From Oxalobacteraceae bacterium (GTDB taxonomy: Bacteria > Pseudomonadota > Gammaproteobacteria > Burkholderiales > Burkholderiaceae_D): a stretch of DNA of 6,226 nt. The position numbers were made by a program, and so were the translations under genes. Shown piece by piece: positions 1 to 5,770 of the stretch. The notes below the pieces were generated by a model, which worked only from the letters and a program-made list of their open reading frames with translations, was not told the origin of the DNA and did not search any database. The stretch is taken from assembly GCA_947453015.1 (NCBI GenBank), contig CANGFL010000086.1:1-6226 (forward strand). Direction: 5' to 3'. Every line of letters begins with the position of its first letter. Position 1 is the stretch's first letter.

Positions 1-869
1 GGATGCAAGAAGTAATGGTCACCGCGCGCACCAACAATCACACCGTCCGGTAAGGCTGTGCCCAAGCGCTCGAGTGAACTCTCGGCCAGTGGCAAGACCA
101 ACAGTGATGATTTCATCAAACCACGTTGTGAAGCCTGGCGCACGAACGTGTCTAAATCACCGCCCCATGACGTCGACAAGATCACATCAGGATGCAATGC
201 TTGCAAACGACTAATTTCGGTGGAGTAGTCGGTTGCACCGAATTTTGGAAACAACTCAGCAACGATTTTTACATCCGGTTTGAGTGCGAGCAGCGCATTA
301 CGAAACAATTCCCATGAATCGCGTCCCCATGCGTAATCCTGATTCATTACCGCGATGGTTTTGATATCGGGTTTGGTTTTCAAGAGATACAGAACCGTAG
401 ACACCATCTCGATGGTGGCATTCGCTTGTGTGCGCGTTACATAGCGATAGCGCTTTTCTTCGAGAACTTTTTCAGTGCCGCAGTCCCACAAAATGTTCAA
501 CACTTTTAAATCTTCAGCGACTGGCGCAATGATGTTGCAGTTACCGCTAGAAACAGCAGATAACATTACTTTTGTACCTGTTTCCTGAACTACGCGACGG
601 TACTCAGACAAAAGTTTGTCTGCTCCCACGCCTTCATCAATGTACGTCGGAACAATCTTCACACCGTTGATGCCACCAGCGGCATTCAGCTGTTCAATGT
701 ACAAATCAGCCGCAGCCATACCAGGGACACCAAACACTGACGCAGGCCCCGAAAGAAAGGTCGTGATACCGACTTTCAACTCGGTAGGTTTGCTCTGCGC
801 GAGCGCACCTGATACAGCTAGCGCAGTTAGCGCACCCGCAAAAATACGCGACAGTGTTTTGATTTTCAT
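1..869 (-). CDS. ABC transporter substrate-binding protein, LivJ/branched-chain amino acid type (partial, 3' end outside window)
   Basis: This is a periplasmic solute-binding protein of the Peripla_BP_6 type, which captures a small ligand and delivers it to a Liv/Urt-like ABC importer. The frame is open for 289 codons from the ATG at 869-867 to the window edge. Families of this kind are usually about 380-420 residues, so roughly 100 C-terminal residues are missing. Residues 1-24 form a Sec signal peptide: KIK basic end, hydrophobic core, and an ALA|QS cleavage site. The mature protein opens with LKVGITTFLSGPAS (31-44), typical of the family. It continues with AADLYIEQLNAAGGING (53-69), the ligand-site segment SAVSSGNC (104-111), and QDYAWGRDSW (177-186). 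Cys111 and Cys130 could form a disulfide after export. The start is supported by GGAG eight bases upstream. No permease or ATPase partner lies in the window and the ligand cannot be named; amino acids, amides and aromatic acids are all possible for this family. The family call is firm; the substrate is open. Confidence 0.93.
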   Translation of the reverse strand, partial: MKIKTLSRIFAGALTALAVSGALAQSKPTELKVGITTFLSGPASVFGVPGMAAADLYIEQLNAAGGINGVKIVPTYIDEGVGADKLLSEYRRVVQETGTKVMLSAVSSGNCNIIAPVAEDLKVLNILWDCGTEKVLEEKRYRYVTRTQANATIEMVSTVLYLLKTKPDIKTIAVMNQDYAWGRDSWELFRNALLALKPDVKIVAELFPKFGATDYSTEISRLQALHPDVILSTSWGGDLDTFVRQASQRGLMKSSLLVLPLAESSLERLGTALPDGVIVGARGDHYFLH

Positions 870-877
870 ATTGAGGT

Positions 878-881
878 CTCC
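878..881 (-). promoter_or_regulatory. Ribosome binding site of the substrate-binding protein gene
   Basis: On the minus strand GGAG lies eight bases before the ATG at 869-867. This is good Shine-Dalgarno spacing, and it supports the start that also yields an intact signal peptide. Confidence 0.75.
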
Positions 882-957
882 GATGAAGAAATCATTTCAA
901 CTAATTGATTTGGAACAGGTTTTTAGTGTTAGCGAGGGGGAAATCTGGGTCAGTAGT

Positions 958-975
958 AGCTTGTTTTGCCAAGCT
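958..975. repeat. Short inverted repeat in the leader of the minus-strand gene
   Basis: AGCTTG (958-963) and CAAGCT (970-975) can pair around a six-base loop. It lies about 90 bases upstream of the binding-protein start. No T-run follows on either strand, so it is not a classical terminator. It could be a leader hairpin or chance. Confidence 0.35.
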
Positions 976-976
976 C

Positions 977-1023
977 ATTGATCAATTTTCGTTTAACTTA
1001 CAATCGCAACATAGATTGATCAA
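977..1023. repeat. Pair of TTGATCAA palindromes, possible operator
   Basis: The perfect 10-bp palindrome ATTGATCAAT (977-986) recurs as ATTGATCAA at 1015-1023. The two centres are 38 bp apart. A third related copy, TGATCAAT, lies at 1263-1270. The pair sits 110-155 bases upstream of the binding-protein start, where a repressor or activator of that gene would bind. The region is AT-rich, so chance recurrence is possible. Confidence 0.35.
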
Positions 1024-1168
1024 ATAATTATTAATTCGCCAATAATTTTTTTATTATTTATATACCCACTATAAGAGTCTGAACCACCGGCATTTATTCG
1101 GCAAGACAAGTTTTTTAAAGAGTCCATTTTGAAAATACGAAACCAAAAGCATATTCTCACGCACAGCA

Positions 1169-1182
1169 TCATTCATGAATGA
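1169..1182. repeat. Perfect 14-bp palindrome, possible regulator binding site
   Basis: TCATTCATGAATGA reads identically on both strands; the next flanking pair (1168/1183) does not match. It sits near the middle of the divergent region, about 300 bases from either start codon. The size and symmetry suit a dimeric regulator such as a TetR-, MarR- or LuxR-type protein, but no consensus is recognised. Confidence 0.4.
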
Positions 1183-1297
1183 ATTTAACAGTGGTTTTAA
1201 TTATTCTCCTTTGTAGTCATGGTATTACGCATTGTGTGCAGCGCAACATCCCACTCTTTAACTGATCAATCACGCTATTTAACAAACTAATCGGGTG

Positions 1298-1326
1298 TTG
1301 ACATGGCGGAAAGCACCATGCACCAT
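1298..1326 (+). promoter_or_regulatory. Possible sigma-70 promoter for the lactonase-like gene
   Basis: A perfect -35 hexamer TTGACA occurs at 1298-1303. At 17 bases spacing the -10 position (1321-1326) reads CACCAT, only three of six consensus bases, so the promoter is tentative. It would give a leader of about 150 bases. A second candidate is TATAAA at 1448-1453, which has no recognisable -35 element at the proper distance. Confidence 0.3.
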
Positions 1327-1474
1327 GCGATCAAGGTTAATAGCGGACTGGTATTTTTCGTGCGCTCATTTTCCCCAAAAAAGTAGAAAATCGATGTAAG
1401 TCCCTGACTATGTTGGTTTAAAGCCGGGGATTTATTCGGTACGCGCGTATAAAAAGGCGATTAATCACCACCAC

Positions 1475-1480
1475 GGAGGA
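1475..1480 (+). promoter_or_regulatory. Strong ribosome binding site of the lactonase-like gene
   Basis: GGAGGA, nearly perfect against the anti-Shine-Dalgarno sequence, lies six bases before the ATG at 1487. It fixes the start and fits a well-translated gene. Confidence 0.85.
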
Positions 1481-1486
1481 AGACTC

Positions 1487-2353
1487 ATGAAAAAAACCGG
1501 TTTGTTGGCTTCTATGCTGGCTGCACTGGCTATCAGCGCTGCTCCTGCAGCGCAATCGCAAGAACTGTACTGGGCAACCAGTGGTTACTTCGGTCCTTTT
1601 AACATTCAAGGCCTGATCCCAACTTATCCAAAAGCTAAAGACATCACGATCCCAGTGTCAATGTGGATCCTGAAGCACCCTAAAGGTATCGTAGTATTTG
1701 ATACAGGTAACAACGCTGCTATTTCCGACGGCGCTGATAACTGCAAAAAATACTGGGCTGCCGGTAGCTGCGACTTCCTGAAGCCTAGCCAAAAGCGTTC
1801 GGACGTTATCGATCAGCAGTTGGCTAAGCTGGGCATCAAAGTTGACGACGTTAAAGTTGTTGTGTCATCGCACAGCCACTTGGATCACAGCGGCAACATC
1901 GCTTTGTTCCCAAAAGCTGTTCACGTGTATCAGAAGAAAGAACTGTATCAAGGTTACTGGCCTGAGAAATTCCAAGGCCGTGCAGCTAACGGTACGTTCG
2001 TTCTGAACGATCTGGTAGCAGCTCGTGACTACGACTTCTATGAACTTGACGGCGACTATGACTTGTTCGGCGACGGCAAAGTGAAGATTATCTCGACTCC
2101 TGGCCACACAATTGGTCACCAGTCGATGAAAGTCACACTGGGCAGCGGCCAAGTGATCATCATGTCGCAAGATGCTGTCTGGATGCAGGAAAACTTGGAT
2201 GGCTACGCTGCTGGTCTGAACTTCAGCATCCAAGCTTACACAAATTCGCTCGAGAAATTGAAGCGTATGCGTGATCTGGAAGGTGCTAAGCTGTTGATGG
2301 CTCACGACAAGAATCAGTTTGATTCACAGGGCGGCAACAAGTGGCAGAAGTAA
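1487..2353 (+). CDS. Secreted metallo-beta-lactamase-fold hydrolase, AiiA-type N-acyl-homoserine lactonase family
   Basis: The likely role is zinc-dependent hydrolysis of a lactone ring, classically the opening of acyl-homoserine lactone signals. Metal ligands seen are H129-S-H131-L-D133-H134, H207 in STPGHTIGHQS, D229 and H273. The spacings H207 to D229 (22) and D229 to H273 (44) equal those of Bacillus AiiA (H169, D191, H235, from memory). IPVSMWILKHPKGIVVFDTG (55-74) and GDYDLF (189-194) also parallel AiiA segments. Two differences stand out: AiiA Tyr194 corresponds to Trp232, and AiiA Phe107 to Leu132. Unlike cytosolic AiiA, the protein has a Sec signal peptide (MKK, hydrophobic stretch, cleavage around residues 21-25), so it should be periplasmic or secreted. 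Cys86 and Cys95 could form a disulfide. At 288 residues the length is normal for an exported member. The gene has its own strong ribosome site and a terminator directly after it. Codons are strongly skewed (Leu nearly all CTG/TTG, Ala often GCT), suggesting high expression. The fold and family are firm; the substrate is inferred. Confidence 0.88.
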   Translation: MKKTGLLASMLAALAISAAPAAQSQELYWATSGYFGPFNIQGLIPTYPKAKDITIPVSMWILKHPKGIVVFDTGNNAAISDGADNCKKYWAAGSCDFLKPSQKRSDVIDQQLAKLGIKVDDVKVVVSSHSHLDHSGNIALFPKAVHVYQKKELYQGYWPEKFQGRAANGTFVLNDLVAARDYDFYELDGDYDLFGDGKVKIISTPGHTIGHQSMKVTLGSGQVIIMSQDAVWMQENLDGYAAGLNFSIQAYTNSLEKLKRMRDLEGAKLLMAHDKNQFDSQGGNKWQK

Positions 2354-2375
2354 TATAACTGCCTAGCTTCATGCG

Positions 2376-2406
2376 AAAAGCCCCCGTCATGCGGGGGCTT
2401 TTTTTT
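2376..2406 (+). terminator. Rho-independent terminator after the lactonase-like gene
   Basis: AAAAGCCCCCG (2376-2386) pairs with CGGGGGCTTTT (2392-2402) around the five-base loop TCATG. A run of eight T follows (2399-2406). The stem is GC-rich and perfect, 23 bases after the stop codon. It closes the lactonase unit and ends only 25 bases before the first start codon of the downstream ABC operon. Confidence 0.93.
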
Positions 2407-2431
2407 ACTAAAGTGGTAATGATTGACTGCA

Positions 2432-3400
2432 ATGATAGAACTAACCAATGTAGTAAAGCGCTACGGATCCAAGACCATCATTCACAACATCACTTTCGAT
2501 GTTAAGAAAGGTGAAATCGTAGGCTTCTTGGGTCCGAATGGTGCTGGCAAGACCACCACCATGCGCATGATTGCGGGTTTTACTGAGGCCACGTCAGGTA
2601 CAGTAAAAGTCGCTGGTTTTGACATGGCGAACCAACGCGATCAGGCGGCGACTCGATTGGGTTATTTGCCCGAGTCCCCTCCTCTGTATGACATTCTTGA
2701 TGTCACCTCGTATTTAACGTTTGTAGCGCGCGCTAAAGGCGTGCCGACTGCACGTATTCAACAAAATCTCGATCGCGTTATCAGTGCTTGCCGTCTAGAA
2801 GCCGTAACGACGAAAGAATGCTACAAGCTCTCCAAAGGTTATCGGCAACGCGTAGGGCTGGCGCAAGCGCTGCTCGGCGAACCGGATGTCTTGTTACTTG
2901 ATGAACCTACCGCGGGTTTAGATCCAGGACAAATTCAAGAAACGCGTGAAGTCATTCGCAACTTTGGTCGTGACCATGCGGTGCTGATTTCTACGCACAT
3001 ACTGCCTGAAGTTACGCTGATTTGTCAGCGTGTAGCCATCATTAATGGCGGCCGCATACTCGCTGTCGATTCGCCGGAAGGCTTGCAACGCGCTGCCGAT
3101 CAAAGCAATAGTGTTTTGCTCGATGCTGCAGGTGATAGACAGGCAATTGAGCAATCACTCAAAGCCGTAGCGGGAGTGCTAGATACCATTATTCATCCCC
3201 ATCCTGTACGTGATGGTGTGTTCAGTATTGAATGTCGTGTCCAGAATGACGCAGGTGTCGAAGGTCGCATAGCACGTGCTGCAACGTCTGTCTCTGAACT
3301 GTATCGACTTGAACGTCGTCAACCCACACTTGAAAATGTCTTCTTGAGCTATATCGGTCATGAAGCCGGAAAATCTGCTGACCACAAGGAGGCCGCATGA
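2432..3400 (+). CDS. ABC transporter ATP-binding protein (GldA-like, ABC-2 type exporter)
   Basis: This is the cytoplasmic ATPase that should power the ABC-2 permease encoded next. Counted from the ATG at 2432 (322 residues) it has Walker A GPNGAGKTT (34-42), signature LSKGYRQR (133-140), Walker B VLLLDEP (153-159), D-loop AGLD (161-164) and H-loop STH (187-189). At the Q-loop the sequence is GYLPE (77-81), with Glu in place of Gln. From memory this is common in the GldA/Nos/Ccm-like DRA group rather than a defect. The C-terminal 100 or so residues form the extra domain of this group and end in LENVFLSYIG (300-309). An in-frame TTG at 2423 would add three residues and has a weak AAGTGG six bases upstream. 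The ATG was preferred because MIELTNVVKRYG matches the usual family N-terminus. The stop overlaps the permease start (ATGA). The ABC family is certain; the substrate is unknown. Confidence 0.95.
   Translation: MIELTNVVKRYGSKTIIHNITFDVKKGEIVGFLGPNGAGKTTTMRMIAGFTEATSGTVKVAGFDMANQRDQAATRLGYLPESPPLYDILDVTSYLTFVARAKGVPTARIQQNLDRVISACRLEAVTTKECYKLSKGYRQRVGLAQALLGEPDVLLLDEPTAGLDPGQIQETREVIRNFGRDHAVLISTHILPEVTLICQRVAIINGGRILAVDSPEGLQRAADQSNSVLLDAAGDRQAIEQSLKAVAGVLDTIIHPHPVRDGVFSIECRVQNDAGVEGRIARAATSVSELYRLERRQPTLENVFLSYIGHEAGKSADHKEAA
3386..3392 (+). promoter_or_regulatory. Ribosome binding site of the permease gene, inside the ATPase gene
   Basis: AAGGAGG lies four bases before the ATG at 3397 and within the last codons of the ATPase gene. 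The spacing is short but usable. An in-frame ATG at 3406 would have 13 bases, so 3397 is preferred; it also gives the ATGA overlap. Confidence 0.75.
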
Positions 3401-4113
3401 ACGCAATGACAGGCCTAAAGGCAATCTATTCCAAGGAAATACTGAGCTATTTCCGCTCGCCGATTGCGTATTTCGTGATCGCAGTTTTCTTGCTGGGTAC
3501 CGGCTACTTCTTCACCTACAACATCTTCCTAACCGGTGTAGGTACGATGGATTCAACATTGCAGAATATGGGCATTCTGTTGTTGATCATTGCCCCCGTA
3601 CTGACTATGCGTATTTTTTCAGCTGAGTACAATGCGCGGACCATGGAATTACTCATGACTCTGCCTATACAAACTTGGCAGGTGGTGGTCGGCAAATACC
3701 TCGGTACAGTAACCATCTTTTTGCTGATGACGCTAGCGACCTGCATCAACTTGATACCTTTGTATCTGTATGGCACTCCGCAGACTTTGAATATTCTTTC
3801 AGGGTATATTGGCTTTATTTTGCTTGGTATGACCTGTATCGCGATTGGCCAATTCTTCTCAGCGCTGACTGAAAACCAGATTGTCGCCGCGCTCATTACT
3901 ATTCCTGTTTTGTTAGGGTTTTGGTTTGTAGGTCATTTGCAGCAACTGCAATCGTCGATCATGATGCGCGATTTGGTCGCTCATCTATCCTTTGCATTAC
4001 ATTTTGCAGATTTCATACGTGGCCTGCTGCGCTCTGATGGCGTGATTTATTTCCTTGCCGTCATCGCTGCCGCACTGACCCTCAACACCAGCTATCTGCA
4101 ACTGCGTCGCTGA
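3397..4113 (+). CDS. ABC-2 type transporter permease (GldF-like)
   Basis: This is an inner-membrane permease of 238 residues, the normal size for the GldF-like ABC-2 group. Six hydrophobic segments can be read: about 23-43, 56-72, 101-125, 133-153, 163-180 and 214-230. The N-terminal AIYSKEILSYFRSPIAYF (9-26) and the cytoplasmic stretch MRIFSAEYNARTMELLMTLP (71-90) are typical. From established knowledge of the family, the latter region contacts the ATPase. The start codon overlaps the stop of the ATPase gene, implying translational coupling and equal stoichiometry. The downstream GldG-family gene follows after 25 bases. It presumably works as a dimer with the ATPase. The transported substance cannot be deduced. 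The family is clear from sequence and context. Confidence 0.92.
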   Translation: MNAMTGLKAIYSKEILSYFRSPIAYFVIAVFLLGTGYFFTYNIFLTGVGTMDSTLQNMGILLLIIAPVLTMRIFSAEYNARTMELLMTLPIQTWQVVVGKYLGTVTIFLLMTLATCINLIPLYLYGTPQTLNILSGYIGFILLGMTCIAIGQFFSALTENQIVAALITIPVLLGFWFVGHLQQLQSSIMMRDLVAHLSFALHFADFIRGLLRSDGVIYFLAVIAAALTLNTSYLQLRR

Positions 4114-4138
4114 ACCGAACACATAGAGTATCTGATCC

Positions 4139-5770
4139 ATGGAAAATTCACTCCGTTACGGCTTATTTCTAATTGCAGGCGTGCTGTTACTAGCGGCCTC
4201 GCTATTTGCAAGTGCGCTGATTGTTAGTTCGTCCTTTTTATCAATTTTGCTGTTGATTGCCGGTCTTGGGCTGTGTGGTTTCTCGCTGTACCAACTGCGT
4301 ATAGACGTGATGCAGTTGTTGCGCGGACAACGTGGCGAATTGATGCTGATGACCGTCGGCATGTTGTTCTTGTTTTCGGCGATTGCATGGGTTTCATCGT
4401 TGTACTCTGCGCGACTGGATATGACCGCTGCAGGTGAACATTCGCTGGCACCGCAAACAGTACACATGCTTAAATCGATATCGAAGCCGGTACACATCAC
4501 CTTTTTCCATGATCGTGGCATGCGTGAGACGGTAGAGCTGTATCAGCAGATTGTTGAGCAAAATGACAAAATGACGATCGAATTTTTCGATCCTATGCTC
4601 AACCCATCGCAAGCTAAATTGCTCGGTGTTGAATTTCCAGGCACCGCCTTAATGGAGAGCGAGGGTCGCAAAATTACCGTTAATGGTCCTACTGAGACCG
4701 ATATCGCCAATGGCATTTTGCGCGTCACGCAAGGCAAACAGCAAATGGCGTGTTTCACCGATGGGCATGGTGAACCTGATCCCTTTAGCTTGGAGTCTCA
4801 CGATCATACCGAAGGTGAAGCAGGACATGCTCACGGTTTAGAGACAAAAACCGTAGCCCATGAAAATCATGGTATGGCCAAAGCTCGGAATGCGTTAGAG
4901 GCAATGAATTATCTGGTTGAGAAAGTCGCATTGATGAAATCGGGCGCTGATTTGTCCCGCTGCTCAGTGCTTCTCGTGATCGGCCCTTCACTTCCTTTCC
5001 TCCCAGGTGAAATTAAGATCGTTGATAGTTTTCTGCATAACGGCGGTAATGCATTGTTTCTGATTGATCCGTTTGTAAAAACCGGACTTGATCCCGTTTT
5101 AGCTGAATACAGCATCACGCTTGACGACGGCATGGTGATTGATGAGGCAAGTCATTTCTGGGCAGATTTATCGGCACCTGCAGTTACCGATTACAACCGT
5201 CATGACATCACTGCACGTTTGCCTTTAACTTTCTTCCCTGGCGTTCGCGCGATTTTCCCGGCCGCGACAAAAGTACCGGGCACATCGGTTCGACCCATGA
5301 TTAACTCATCTGGGAAAAGTTTTACCACTCCCGTTAAGAACAGTGCTGATTTTATTAATGGCAAGAGTCGTAATGGTCCACTAACCTTGATGGTGAGCGC
5401 GGGCTTTAATCCCAAAACAGAATCATCAGCTGCACTCGTGATGCAGGAACTTCGAGGTGAAAAATCCACGGGTTCTAATGAACCTAAGCCGGACTCAACT
5501 CGCAAGGCATCACGCGTCGTGGTGGGTGGTGATGCCGATTTTGCGACTAACTCCTACTACCATATCTTGGGTAATGGAGCGTTGTTCCTCAACACGGTCA
5601 ACTATCTCGCTGCACGTGAAAACCTGATCGGCGTTGAAGCTCGTACCTATGATCTACCTTACGTCAGCATGACCAATACCCAAATGAAGGGAACCTTCAT
5701 CATGTCACTCATTTTAGTGCCCATGCTGATGGCAGCTTTAGGTGTTGCTGTTTGGTGGAGGCGTCGATGA
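4139..5770 (+). CDS. GldG-family ABC transporter auxiliary protein
   Basis: This is a 543-residue membrane-anchored partner of the ABC-2 transporter. Three hydrophobic helices lie at the N-terminus (about 7-29, 33-53, 68-90), then a large soluble region, then one C-terminal helix (about 519-539) ending in RRR. With basic residues between helices 2 and 3 and at the end, the positive-inside rule puts the soluble region (about 91-518) in the periplasm. Family landmarks are ARLDMTAAGEHSLAPQT (91-107), the DGHGEPDPF turn (208-216), the LLVIGPSLPFLPGE segment (278-291), and VVGGDADFATNSYYH (461-475). It matches the GldG / ABC_transp_aux (PF09822-like) family. Unusual is a His-rich stretch at 221-244 right after the GHGEPDPF turn. 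A polar linker lies at 440-457. Only a weak AGAG precedes the start by ten bases, and the gene sits 25 bases after the permease. In Flavobacterium GldG is linked to gliding; here the role is unknown. Confidence 0.9.
   Translation: MENSLRYGLFLIAGVLLLAASLFASALIVSSSFLSILLLIAGLGLCGFSLYQLRIDVMQLLRGQRGELMLMTVGMLFLFSAIAWVSSLYSARLDMTAAGEHSLAPQTVHMLKSISKPVHITFFHDRGMRETVELYQQIVEQNDKMTIEFFDPMLNPSQAKLLGVEFPGTALMESEGRKITVNGPTETDIANGILRVTQGKQQMACFTDGHGEPDPFSLESHDHTEGEAGHAHGLETKTVAHENHGMAKARNALEAMNYLVEKVALMKSGADLSRCSVLLVIGPSLPFLPGEIKIVDSFLHNGGNALFLIDPFVKTGLDPVLAEYSITLDDGMVIDEASHFWADLSAPAVTDYNRHDITARLPLTFFPGVRAIFPAATKVPGTSVRPMINSSGKSFTTPVKNSADFINGKSRNGPLTLMVSAGFNPKTESSAALVMQELRGEKSTGSNEPKPDSTRKASRVVVGGDADFATNSYYHILGNGALFLNTVNYLAARENLIGVEARTYDLPYVSMTNTQMKGTFIMSLILVPMLMAALGVAVWWRRR
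4799..4870 (+). other. His-rich segment in the GldG-family protein, possible metal-binding loop
   Basis: Codons 221-244 encode six histidines (H221, H223, H230, H232, H241, H244) with several Glu and Asp between them, including HDH and HAH pairs. H210 lies just upstream. The segment is predicted periplasmic and follows the conserved GHGEPDPF turn. Such clusters often bind zinc, copper or nickel, but this is inference from composition. Confidence 0.5.
5757..5761 (+). promoter_or_regulatory. Ribosome binding site of the DUF4340 gene, inside the GldG-family gene
   Basis: GGAGG lies five bases before the ATG at 5767 and within the last codons of the upstream gene. It confirms the overlapping start. 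Confidence 0.8.

Larger units (their letters stand above)
870..1486. other. Divergent intergenic region, 617 bp, no supported gene
   Basis: This stretch separates the minus-strand binding-protein gene from the plus-strand lactonase-like gene, so it must carry both promoters and any operators. The part from about 1016 to 1075 is very AT-rich. Only short open frames occur, and none has a convincing ribosome site. Structures that can be read directly are a hairpin (958-975), three TGATCA-centred palindromes (977-986, 1015-1023, 1263-1270), a perfect 14-bp palindrome (1169-1182), a tandem CACCATG repeat (1314-1327) and a duplicated ATTTATTCGG word (1092-1101, 1430-1439). Neither promoter can be placed with certainty. 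For the minus-strand gene, TTGATC/TAAGTT with a 17-base gap (1023 down to 995) is only a weak match. Confidence 0.7.

Noticed and set aside
616..981. 121-codon plus-strand open frame overlapping the start of the binding-protein gene
   Set aside because: It runs antisense to the signal peptide and N-terminal domain of a well-supported minus-strand gene, shows no ribosome site, and the product is low-complexity Ser/Ala/Pro.
1314..1327. Tandem CACCATG CACCATG repeat
   Set aside because: It has two 7-bp units only; this is more likely chance or slippage than a functional array.
1303..1386. 27-codon plus-strand open frame (MAESTMHHAIK start) in the intergenic region
   Set aside because: No good ribosome site precedes it, it begins inside the possible -35 element, and nothing supports translation.
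1865..2305. 146-codon open frame on the minus strand inside the lactonase-like gene
   Set aside because: It lies wholly antisense to a gene with clear catalytic motifs, has no family features, and is explained by the codon bias of the real gene.
2423..2428. TTGACT as a -35 element for the ABC operon
   Set aside because: The hexamer is good, but no -10 match occurs 16-18 bases later. Transcription would also begin inside the ATPase gene and lose the N-terminus.
2660..2674. Missing Gln in the Q-loop of the ATPase (GYLPE) as a sign of an inactive enzyme
   Set aside because: From memory this form is common in the GldA/Nos-like group, and all other nucleotide-binding motifs are intact.
5200..5505. 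101-codon minus-strand open frame within the GldG-family gene
   Set aside because: It is antisense to a well-supported coding region, without a ribosome site or recognisable family.
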